Source of the DNA: JBBQLG01 sp964251665
GTDB taxonomy: Bacteria > Bacteroidota > Bacteroidia > Cytophagales > Spirosomataceae
Direction: 5' to 3'
NCBI GenBank assembly: GCA_964251665.1
Contig: CAXUKO010000001.1
Location: 1 to 64,000 of the forward strand
Length of the DNA: 64,000 bases
Of this stretch, positions 53,569-60,582 are shown piece after piece. Made by a program: the position numbers and the translations under genes. The notes below the pieces were generated by a model. The model was not told the DNA's origin. It saw nothing but the letters and a program-made list of their open reading frames with translations, and did no database searches. Position 1 is the first letter of the stretch. The number at the start of each line of letters is the position of its first letter.

Positions 53569-54657
53569 TCACTCCTCTCCTACCCGGAAAAACTTCACGT
53601 TGGCCTGCACATTCTGAAGCAATTGTTCGGTACGTTCCGGGCGGGCGTCGGTGATGAACAACTGCCCGAACATACCCTCGTCCATGAGCTGAATGAGCTT
53701 GCCAATACGCCGATCATCCAGCTTATCGAAAATGTCGTCCAGCAACAGAATGGGTTTAAGACCTTTTTCGGCGTTAAGCTGCTCGAATTGAGCCAGCTTC
53801 AGGGCCACTACAAACGTCTTTTGCTGGCCCTGCGAACCAAATTTCTTTAACGCTACTCCGCCGATCTCAAAAATGTAGTCGTCTTTATGGATACCCATTG
53901 TCGTGCGCTGCAACTGAATATCCCGGCTACGGTTCCGCCGGAAATCTTTAGCAAACTCGTCACTGCCCAACTCTGATTCGTAGACAATATCGACCGTTTC
54001 GCGCTCTTCGCTCAGGTAGTTATAATGCTGCCGGAACACGGGTAGAAACTCGCTGACAAACTGTTTCCGGCGTTCATAGATCCGTCCGGCCAAGACCAGC
54101 AGCGGCTCGTTGTAGGTTTCCAGCAATTCTTCATCCAGCGTGTTGCGCTCGGCAAATAACTTCAGCAGACTATTGCGCTGTTTCAGAATCTGCTGATAGG
54201 AGAGGTAATCACGGAGGTAGTCGACGTCTAACTGCGAAAGAACCCCGTCGAAAAAGTGCCGCCGGTCTTCGCTATGTTCCCGAACCAGATCGGTATCGTT
54301 GGGCGCCATCAGTACCACCGGAAACCGGCCAATGTGTTCGCTGATACGGTCGTATGGTTTTTTGTCAGACAGCAAGTGTTTCCGCTGTCCGCGTTGCAGA
54401 CTGATCGTAATCTGGGTGGCCCGTTCTTCTTTAATAAAAATGCCGTCGATGATGAAATAATCGGCATCGTGGGCAACGCTCAGCGCATCCTGATTATGGA
54501 AGGCACTCTTGCTGAGTGACAGGAAATAAATAGCATCCAGTAAGTTCGTTTTCCCGCTTCCGTTCCGCCCGACTATCACGTTTACCTGCCGTCCGAAGGT
54601 GAACGAGCCATCGTCATAGTTCTTAAAATTTGTCAGGCTGAGTTTTTCCAGATGCAT
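53569..54657 (-). CDS. recF: DNA replication and repair protein RecF
   Basis: A 362-residue SMC-like ATPase that helps load RecA at gaps. Walker A is VGRNGSGKTNLLD (about 29-41), the ABC signature region is KKFGSQGQQKTFVVALKLAQF and Walker B is ILLLDDIFDKLDD near 320. In many bacteria recF sits next to dnaA and dnaN; here it is about 50 kb from the candidate origin and converges on recQ, with which it shares the RecFOR-type repair pathway. Confidence 0.93.
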   Translation of the reverse strand: MHLEKLSLTNFKNYDDGSFTFGRQVNVIVGRNGSGKTNLLDAIYFLSLSKSAFHNQDALSVAHDADYFIIDGIFIKEERATQITISLQRGQRKHLLSDKKPYDRISEHIGRFPVVLMAPNDTDLVREHSEDRRHFFDGVLSQLDVDYLRDYLSYQQILKQRNSLLKLFAERNTLDEELLETYNEPLLVLAGRIYERRKQFVSEFLPVFRQHYNYLSEERETVDIVYESELGSDEFAKDFRRNRSRDIQLQRTTMGIHKDDYIFEIGGVALKKFGSQGQQKTFVVALKLAQFEQLNAEKGLKPILLLDDIFDKLDDRRIGKLIQLMDEGMFGQLFITDARPERTEQLLQNVQANVKFFRVGEE

Positions 54658-54815
54658 GAAGATGAGGATTCGCGGGAGATTGGCTATTTTTGCCGTATTG
54701 TGGTCGCGTAAACGCTACTGACCGTCAGCTATTGGCAACAAAGATACGTACGGTTTGTTCATCCGTTGACCATCGTCAACGAACGCGTATCGACTGACTC
54801 TGAACTACTCATACA

Positions 54816-55856
54816 ATGGCAAGCGTCAAAGAAAAGACTAAGGGTGTCTCCACCCCTCCCCCGGCTAAGGCACAGTATTCCAAAGAGCAGTATCTGTATT
54901 GGTACGAGTCGATGCAGTTACAGCGGAAGTTTGAAGAAAAGGCCGGTCAGCTTTATGGTCAGCAAAAAATCCGGGGCTTCTGTCACCTTTATATTGGTCA
55001 GGAAGCCGGTTCGTCGGGCTCCTGTTCGGCTCTGACTAAGGATGATAAATGGATCACCGCCTACCGCGACCACGGTTTTCCGCTGGCGTTGGGTACCAGT
55101 CCCAATGCGATCATGGCGGAGTTGTACGCCAAACAAACCGGCGCTTCAAAGGGCAAAGGCGGGTCGATGCACATCTTCGATAAATCCGTGAATTTTGTGG
55201 GTGGACACGGCATTGTGGGTGCTCAGGTGCCTATGGGCGCTGGCATCGCTTTTGCCGAAAAATATAACAAGACGGGCAACCTCTGTATCACCTTTATGGG
55301 CGATGGTGCTGTGCGGCAGGGAGCGTTGCACGAGGCTTTCAACATGGCGATGCTGTGGAAACTACCCGTCATTTTCGTGGTCGAGAACAACGGCTACGCG
55401 ATGGGGACCTCTGTAGCCCGTACCTCGAACGTAACCGAATTGTATACCATTGGCGAATCCTATGACATGCCGGCCGAACCCGTCGATGCGATGGATGTTG
55501 AAGCCGTACACGAAGCTGTAGGCCGTGCCGCTGCCCGTGCCCGCGCTGGTGAAGGCCCAACGTTTTTAGAGTTTCGTACCTACCGCTATCGGGGGCACTC
55601 GATGTCGGACCCGCAGAAGTATCGTTCTAAAGATGAAGTGGAGCAGTACAAACAGCGTGACCCGATTGAGCATGTAAAAAGCCGGATTCTGGAGCAAAAC
55701 CTGGCAACGGAAGAGGAATTGGCCGCCATCGACCAGAAAATCAAAGGTCAGATAGATGAAGCAGTGAAGTTTGCCGAAGAATCGCCTTATCCGCCTGCCG
55801 AAGAAGCTTACAAAGACGTATACATGCAGACCGATTACCCATTCCTGATGGAGTAG
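54816..55856 (+). CDS. pdhA: Pyruvate dehydrogenase E1 component, alpha subunit
   Basis: A 346-residue thiamine-diphosphate enzyme subunit that decarboxylates pyruvate for acetyl-CoA synthesis. The ThDP motif GDGAVRQGALHEAFNMAML...VVENNGYAMG is near 165-200. A phosphorylation-loop-like YRGHSMSDPQKYR is present, as in two-subunit E1 enzymes. The N-terminal 20 residues are a Lys/Pro-rich tail. The beta subunit and E2 are not in the window, so the pdh genes are split. A terminator follows, so it ends its transcript. Confidence 0.92.
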   Translation: MASVKEKTKGVSTPPPAKAQYSKEQYLYWYESMQLQRKFEEKAGQLYGQQKIRGFCHLYIGQEAGSSGSCSALTKDDKWITAYRDHGFPLALGTSPNAIMAELYAKQTGASKGKGGSMHIFDKSVNFVGGHGIVGAQVPMGAGIAFAEKYNKTGNLCITFMGDGAVRQGALHEAFNMAMLWKLPVIFVVENNGYAMGTSVARTSNVTELYTIGESYDMPAEPVDAMDVEAVHEAVGRAAARARAGEGPTFLEFRTYRYRGHSMSDPQKYRSKDEVEQYKQRDPIEHVKSRILEQNLATEEELAAIDQKIKGQIDEAVKFAEESPYPPAEEAYKDVYMQTDYPFLME

Positions 55857-55922
55857 GGTTATGGATGTGGTGTTGACGGGATCACTCCTGCGATTCTCAA
55901 ACTCGACACACTATTATTATTC

Positions 55923-55956
55923 AAAAAACCGACTGGCTTCCGCCGGTCGGTTTTTT
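55923..55956. terminator. Rho-independent terminator
   Basis: Fourteen-base arms (55923-55936 and 55943-55956) with one G-U, starting in six A and ending in six T, so it can work on both strands. It follows pdhA. Confidence 0.92.
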
Positions 55957-56018
55957 GATTTTACGGTATAACAACCATCAAATCGGTCTCGTTATATCAT
56001 AAGTTAATCAATGCGCGT

Positions 56019-56249
56019 ATGAATGAATTTGAATTGGTTGTACTGACGGAGGATATACCCAACGGTCGGTTAAAAACAGGAGACGTTGGAACAATTGCCA
56101 CAGTGTTGTGCGAGGGAAAAGCCTATGAAGTGGAGTTTGTGACATATACTGGCGAAACACTGGCCGTAGAGACGTTATTACCGCATCAGATTCGCACGGT
56201 ACGGTCGTCGGAGGTGATGACTGCCCGAGATACAGCGGCAACCGTCTAA
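56019..56249 (+). CDS. DUF4926 domain-containing protein
   Basis: A 76-residue protein (MNEFELVVLTEDIPNGRLKTGDVGTIATVLCEGKAYEVEF...ETLAVETLLPHQIR). The pattern of a small SH3-like barrel with D-G-VGTIV-type turn matches DUF4926, which often occurs near toxin-antitoxin or other accessory genes. No such partner is adjacent: the next gene is a TPR protein. The start codon is the first ATG, and no other gene would overlap it. Function unknown. Confidence 0.75.
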   Translation: MNEFELVVLTEDIPNGRLKTGDVGTIATVLCEGKAYEVEFVTYTGETLAVETLLPHQIRTVRSSEVMTARDTAATV

Positions 56250-56267
56250 AGTTTCGGGACTTAGCAG

Positions 56268-56297
56268 TTGATGCAAACCAGAATATCACTAATTTTG
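56268..56297 (+). promoter_or_regulatory. Promoter of the TPR membrane protein
   Basis: TTG at 56268-56270, 19-base spacer and TAATTTTG (56290-56297) match the Bacteroidota consensus. Transcription should start near 56304, 14 bases before the ATG. Confidence 0.72.
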
Positions 56298-56317
56298 CGG
56301 TTCAAATTGCAAGACGA

Positions 56318-57010
56318 ATGAGCAAGAAGAGAGCGGGTTTAGAGATTCTGGAAGACCCCGATGCATTGACAGGCCGGTTTGAACAGGCTGAAGATTTTTT
56401 TGAAACCTATCGGAAACCCATTCTGGGCATCGTCGCTGCGGTTTTGATCCTGATTGTTGGCTTTTTTGGCTATCGGTATTATCAGGGCACGCAGGACGAA
56501 GAAGCACAGACCGAGATGTTTCCGTCGGTGTTTCAGCTGGAGGCTGATTCGCTCAAGAAAGCCCTCAATGGTGACGGGGCCAATCCCGGTTTAGTCCGGG
56601 TGGCTGATGACTATGGCTCAACAAAGGCAGGTAATCTGGCTAATTTTTATGCCGGTCTGGGTTTGTTGAAGCAGGGTAAGTTTGACGATGCCATCGAGCA
56701 TCTGAAAAACTTCAGTTCGTCGGATCTGCTGGTGCAGGCACGCGCCTATGCCCTGATCGGTGATGCGTATATGGAAAAGAAAAGCTACAGCGATGCAGCC
56801 GACTACTACCAGAAAGCCGCTGACTACAAATCGAACAAGTACTTTACGCCAACGTATCTGATGAAACTGGCGGTAGCGCACGAGAACGCTAAGGAAAATG
56901 ATAAGGCCATCAGCGCCTACAATCAGATTCTGGAGAAGTACCCGGAAGCCGCTGAAGCACCAAACGCGAAGAAATATAAGGCCCTGCTCGAAGCAGAGGC
57001 TGGCGAATAA
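56318..57010 (+). CDS. Membrane-anchored TPR protein (YfgM-like)
   Basis: A 230-residue protein with a single membrane helix at about 35-53 (ILGIVAAVLILIVGFFGYRYY) and a periplasmic region of TPR repeats, the clearest being NFYAGLGLLKQGKFDDAIEHLKNF (about 108-131), QARAYALIGDAYMEKKSYSDAADYYQKAADYK and ENDKAISAYNQILEKYPEAAEA. The layout is that of YfgM/PpiD-associated or Tol-Pal-type helper proteins. It is monocistronic, followed by two hairpins. The exact partner is unknown. Confidence 0.78.
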   Translation: MSKKRAGLEILEDPDALTGRFEQAEDFFETYRKPILGIVAAVLILIVGFFGYRYYQGTQDEEAQTEMFPSVFQLEADSLKKALNGDGANPGLVRVADDYGSTKAGNLANFYAGLGLLKQGKFDDAIEHLKNFSSSDLLVQARAYALIGDAYMEKKSYSDAADYYQKAADYKSNKYFTPTYLMKLAVAHENAKENDKAISAYNQILEKYPEAAEAPNAKKYKALLEAEAGE

Positions 57011-57125
57011 ACGACGTATGACCACACGCAGCACAAGCCGGGTTCATCATCATGCTGAGTATTAACCCAGCAGAACGAGACGCTCCGTGTTTGTAAGTCA
57101 AAATCATATTTCGACCAACACACCC

Positions 57126-57160
57126 AAAAAGCCCGGTTCTGCAAAGAAGCCGGGCTTTTT
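57126..57160. terminator. Rho-independent terminator
   Basis: Arms AAAAAGCCCGG (57126-57136) and CCGGGCTTTTT (57150-57160), T-run on both strands. It ends the TPR gene. Confidence 0.92.
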
Positions 57161-57169
57161 CGTTTAAAC

Positions 57170-57217
57170 GTGTTTGCTGTGCCGTCAAGTTCTCAAACCT
57201 GACGGCACAGCAAACAC
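57170..57217. terminator. Perfect 18-bp-armed hairpin just before hisH
   Basis: Arms 57170-57187 and 57200-57217 pair exactly around a 12-base loop, 18 bp before the hisH start. It is the second hairpin after the TPR gene. Its closeness to hisH means it may be part of the his leader instead of, or besides, a terminator. Confidence 0.6.
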
Positions 57218-57234
57218 AGCACTGTAATCTTGCT

Positions 57235-57837
57235 ATGAAAACAGTTATCATCAAATACAACGCTGGCAATGTGCAGTCAGTCATGTATGCGCTGGATCGG
57301 TTAGGAGCCAGCTACCTGCTTACCGATGACGAAGCGGAGATTCGTTCGGCTGATAAAGTAATTTTCCCCGGTGTGGGCGAGGCCAGTACAACCATGGCGT
57401 ATCTGCGCCGGTGTGGCCTGGATAAAATTATACCCACCCTAACCCAGCCGGTATTGGGTACCTGCGTGGGTATGCAACTGATGTGCCGCCATTCGGAAGA
57501 AAACGATACAACCTGCTTGGGTATTTTCGACATCGACGTTCGGCGGTTCCCGGCGAGTACAGCTACCGATGGTTCTACATTGAAAGTGCCGCATACGGGT
57601 TGGAACAGTCTTACGAACCTGAGTGGTCCATTAACCACTGGCCTGCCCGATGAAGCTTACGTCTATTTTGTACATAGCTACGCGGCCGATGTTTGCAACT
57701 ACACAACGGCGGTATGTGACTACGGCAGACCGTTCAGCGCCATGTTACAGAAAGCCAACTTTTACGCAGCTCAGTTTCACGCCGAAATTAGCGGCAACAT
57801 TGGACAGCAGGTACTCGCCAATTTCCTGAAGATTTAA
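57235..57837 (+). CDS. hisH: Imidazole glycerol phosphate synthase, glutaminase subunit
   Basis: A 200-residue glutamine amidotransferase that supplies ammonia to HisF. The nucleophile Cys77 is in LGTCVGMQLMC, and the catalytic His and Glu are in QFHAEISG near the C-terminus. The oxyanion segment PGVGEAST is present. It is the first gene of the his cluster; hisA starts 6 bp after it. Confidence 0.94.
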   Translation: MKTVIIKYNAGNVQSVMYALDRLGASYLLTDDEAEIRSADKVIFPGVGEASTTMAYLRRCGLDKIIPTLTQPVLGTCVGMQLMCRHSEENDTTCLGIFDIDVRRFPASTATDGSTLKVPHTGWNSLTNLSGPLTTGLPDEAYVYFVHSYAADVCNYTTAVCDYGRPFSAMLQKANFYAAQFHAEISGNIGQQVLANFLKI

Positions 57838-57843
57838 TAGACT

Positions 57844-58569
57844 ATGCACATCATTCCAGCTATTGATTTAATCGACGGAAAAGCCGTCCGCCTGACTCAG
57901 GGCGATTATAATCAGAAGAAAGAGTACAATGCCCGCCCGTTCGAGGTGGCGCAACAGTTTGAAGACGCGGGGCTGACCCGGCTGCACCTTGTTGACCTTG
58001 ATGGGGCCAGAGAAAAACGGGTCATTAACTATAAAGTGCTGGAGCAGATTGCATCCAAAACCCGTCTGCATGTTGATTTTGGCGGTGGAGTGCAATCGGA
58101 CGACGACCTCCGCATTGCCTTTGAATGCGGAGCCAAACAGGTTACTGGGGGCAGCGTCGCGGTGAAGAACCCGAACCTGTTCGAGAGCTGGTTATCCCAC
58201 TACAGTGGCGAGAAAATCATTTTAGGAGCCGACGCACGCAACGAGAAAATAGCCGTTAGCGGGTGGGAGGAAGCCACCACTGTTTGGGTCTACGATTTTG
58301 TAGAAACGTGGGTAGAAAAAGGAGCAAAATATGCCATCAGCACCGATGTGGCGAAAGACGGCCTGTTGCAGGGGCCATCGTTCGACCTGTACCGGAATCT
58401 ACAGGATAAAGCGCCAACGCTGAATATTATTGCCAGCGGGGGCGTCAGCAACATGGGCGATCTGGAGCGGTTGGCCGAAATGAAGTTGTTCGGTGTGATT
58501 GTGGGTAAGGCGATTTATGAGGGGCGGGTAACGCTGAAGGAGCTACAGGAATTTAATAACCAGCAATAA
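57844..58569 (+). CDS. hisA: ProFAR isomerase (HisA)
   Basis: A 241-residue TIM barrel which isomerises ProFAR to PRFAR in histidine synthesis. The catalytic Asp is in PAIDLIDGKAVRL near residue 8, a second Asp in LGADARNEKIAVSGW near 129. Both phosphate-binding loops (FGGGVQSDDDLR and ASGGVSNMGDLER) are intact. It lies between hisH and an unknown secreted protein gene; the short gaps show an operon. Confidence 0.95.
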   Translation: MHIIPAIDLIDGKAVRLTQGDYNQKKEYNARPFEVAQQFEDAGLTRLHLVDLDGAREKRVINYKVLEQIASKTRLHVDFGGGVQSDDDLRIAFECGAKQVTGGSVAVKNPNLFESWLSHYSGEKIILGADARNEKIAVSGWEEATTVWVYDFVETWVEKGAKYAISTDVAKDGLLQGPSFDLYRNLQDKAPTLNIIASGGVSNMGDLERLAEMKLFGVIVGKAIYEGRVTLKELQEFNNQQ

Positions 58570-58580
58570 CCAACTTCGCT

Positions 58581-59234
58581 ATGAAACTGATAATCAAGAC
58601 GGCTTTAGTATGGTTCTGCCTGATCACCCGAACATTTGCACTAGCACCCGGCGATTCTACGGTTTACAGCGCTTTGCATCAGTTGACAGATAAACTGCAT
58701 CTGAAGGAGCCAAAACTTCGGAAGGATGAGTATGAAGTTCGGATTTGGCAGCGGGAACAATTAGTGTTCGGCCCTGCGCAGGTAGTTTATATTCTAAAAA
58801 AGACGGCTAAAAACGTCCGGCTGACTAAGTATCAGATCCATTTCGATAAGCCGAACTTCCAAAGATTCACTCACATAAAACCAGTGCGCCGAATCGATTC
58901 AACGTTCTGGAACAGACTGGTGAAACAGGATATACTAACGATGCCCGACGACTCGGCGATTGAAAACCGGTTGCGTCCAAAGCCAAAAAAAGATTCTACA
59001 CGAGTTACGATAGAATCAGACGGAAGTATTGCGGTGAAGGCTAACAAGAAAGCTCCCCGATTCATGATTTCAGATGGCCAGACGTATTATTTCGAGGTTT
59101 TCAGTGCGGATAGCCATCGCGAATACAGCTATCATAACCCGGTGGCTTATCTCAGCGCTATACAGCTTCCCGAGCTACAAAAAGTCGTTGCTATTCTGGA
59201 TGAGCTAAGCACTTCCTTTCAATATGCGCCATAA
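58581..59234 (+). CDS. Secreted protein of unknown function within the his cluster
   Basis: A 217-residue protein with a signal peptide (MKLIIKTALVWFCLITRTFALAP). The mature part is basic (ILKKTAKNVRLTKYQIHFDKPNF; RLRPKPKKDSTRV) with aromatic and beta-like segments and no cysteines. I do not recognise a domain. It lies 11 bp after hisA and 18 bp before a GNAT gene, so it is transcribed with the his genes, yet it has no evident link to histidine. Confidence 0.7.
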   Translation: MKLIIKTALVWFCLITRTFALAPGDSTVYSALHQLTDKLHLKEPKLRKDEYEVRIWQREQLVFGPAQVVYILKKTAKNVRLTKYQIHFDKPNFQRFTHIKPVRRIDSTFWNRLVKQDILTMPDDSAIENRLRPKPKKDSTRVTIESDGSIAVKANKKAPRFMISDGQTYYFEVFSADSHREYSYHNPVAYLSAIQLPELQKVVAILDELSTSFQYAP

Positions 59235-59252
59235 CCTTTCGATCAACCTATA

Positions 59253-59675
59253 ATGACCAGCGACTATATCATCAGCACCGACAAGGCCCTGTTAGACATA
59301 CCGCTGATTCACCAGTTTCTGAGTCAGGAATCTTATTGGGCAAAGAATATTCCGCTGGAGCTTGTGAAGCGTTCGATTGATAACTCGCTCTGCTTCGGGG
59401 TCTATCATAATGGGCAGCAAATCGGGTTTGCCCGCGTTATTACCGATCAGGCCACCATTGCTTATCTGTCCGATGTGTTTGTGGTAGCGGCCTACCGGGG
59501 GCAGGGCGTATCAAAGCAACTCATCAACGCCATTTGCGAATGGCCAGCCTTACAGGGGTTGCGACGGTGGGTACTGGCTACCCGCGATGCGCACTCACTT
59601 TACGAACAATTCGGCTTTACGCCACTGAACCATCCTGAATGGTTCATGCAACGTCTGCTGATCGAGAAATACTAA
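59253..59675 (+). CDS. GNAT-family N-acetyltransferase
   Basis: A 140-residue acetyltransferase. The acetyl-CoA-binding motif is YLSDVFVVAAYRGQGVSKQLINAI (about 70-93), followed by LRRWVLATRDAHSLYEQFGF. It resembles small stand-alone GNAT enzymes; the acceptor is unknown. It sits between the unknown secreted protein and hisF in the his cluster, 4 bp before hisF. Confidence 0.85.
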   Translation: MTSDYIISTDKALLDIPLIHQFLSQESYWAKNIPLELVKRSIDNSLCFGVYHNGQQIGFARVITDQATIAYLSDVFVVAAYRGQGVSKQLINAICEWPALQGLRRWVLATRDAHSLYEQFGFTPLNHPEWFMQRLLIEKY

Positions 59676-59679
59676 CTGT

Positions 59680-60477
59680 ATGCTAACCAAACGAATTATA
59701 CCCTGCCTAGATATCAAAGACGGGCGAACGGTAAAAGGAACCAACTTTGTCAACCTCCGCGATGCCGGTGACCCGGTTGAACTGGGAGCGATCTACGCCC
59801 GCGAAGGAGCCGATGAACTCGTATTTCTGGACATCACCGCAACCGTCGACGAGCGCAAAACGCTGATTGAACTGGTGCGTAATGTCGCCCGCGCCGTGAA
59901 TATTCCGTTTACGGTAGGAGGGGGCATCTCCTCCAAAGCCGATGTATCGGCCCTGCTGAACGCTGGTGCTGATAAGATTTCTATCAACTCCTCAGCCGTC
60001 CGCAACCCCGACCTGATCAACGAACTGGCGCTGGAATTTGGCAGTCAGTGCATCGTCGTGGCAATTGATACGCGCTTTATTTCCCTCACCCCCGGCCCCT
60101 CTCCCCAAAAAGGAGAGGGGAGAGAGCATATCGTTCACACGCACGGGGGCCGTAAACCAACGGAACTCCGCACGATTGCCTGGGCCAAAGAAGTCGAAAA
60201 CCGGGGGGCAGGTGAAATCCTGCTCACATCAATGGATACGGATGGCACGAAAGCGGGTTTTGCCCTTGAACTGACCGCACTGATTTCGGGTGCGGCCAAC
60301 ATCCCCATAATCGCGTCGGGTGGGGCTGGCTCGATGGAGGATTTTGTCGACGTGTTCACCACGGGTAAAGCTGATGCGGGGTTAGCCGCCAGCATTTTCC
60401 ACTTTAAGGAGATTGAGATTCAGGCGCTGAAACACTATTTGGCTGCCCATAAGATTCCTATGCGAATGACGAATTGA
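59680..60477 (+). CDS. hisF: Imidazole glycerol phosphate synthase, cyclase subunit, with insertion
   Basis: A 265-residue TIM barrel that closes the imidazole ring, using ammonia from HisH. Asp11 (PCLDIKDG), Lys19 (RTVKGT) and Asp130 (VVAIDTR) are at their usual numbers, and GGGISSKADV and ASGGAGSMEDF phosphate loops are present. Directly after Asp130 lies an in-frame insertion of about 13-17 residues reading SLTPGPSPQKGEGR, encoded by a palindromic repeat element. The frame is kept, and the rest (HTHGGRKPTELRTIAWAKEVENRGAGEILLTSMDTDGTKAGF) is normal, so the enzyme is probably active with an enlarged loop. Confidence 0.93.
   Translation: MLTKRIIPCLDIKDGRTVKGTNFVNLRDAGDPVELGAIYAREGADELVFLDITATVDERKTLIELVRNVARAVNIPFTVGGGISSKADVSALLNAGADKISINSSAVRNPDLINELALEFGSQCIVVAIDTRFISLTPGPSPQKGEGREHIVHTHGGRKPTELRTIAWAKEVENRGAGEILLTSMDTDGTKAGFALELTALISGAANIPIIASGGAGSMEDFVDVFTTGKADAGLAASIFHFKEIEIQALKHYLAAHKIPMRMTN
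60078..60126 (+). repeat. Palindromic repeat element inserted in hisF
   Basis: CCCCTCTCC (60096-60104) pairs with GGAGAGGGG (60112-60120). The frame through it reads LTPGPSPQKGEG, the well-known translation of a dispersed C/G-rich palindromic repeat common in Bacteroidota and some other genomes (usually intergenic). Borders are estimated by comparing with HisF proteins lacking the segment. Confidence 0.75.
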
Positions 60478-60582
60478 ACGAACGAGGTCATTTTGTTACT
60501 AATCAGACTAAAATAGGTCTTAGGTAGTAGAGCCGTTCCTTAAAAATGCTCATCTTCGCATACATTTTACCATCATTCAACT

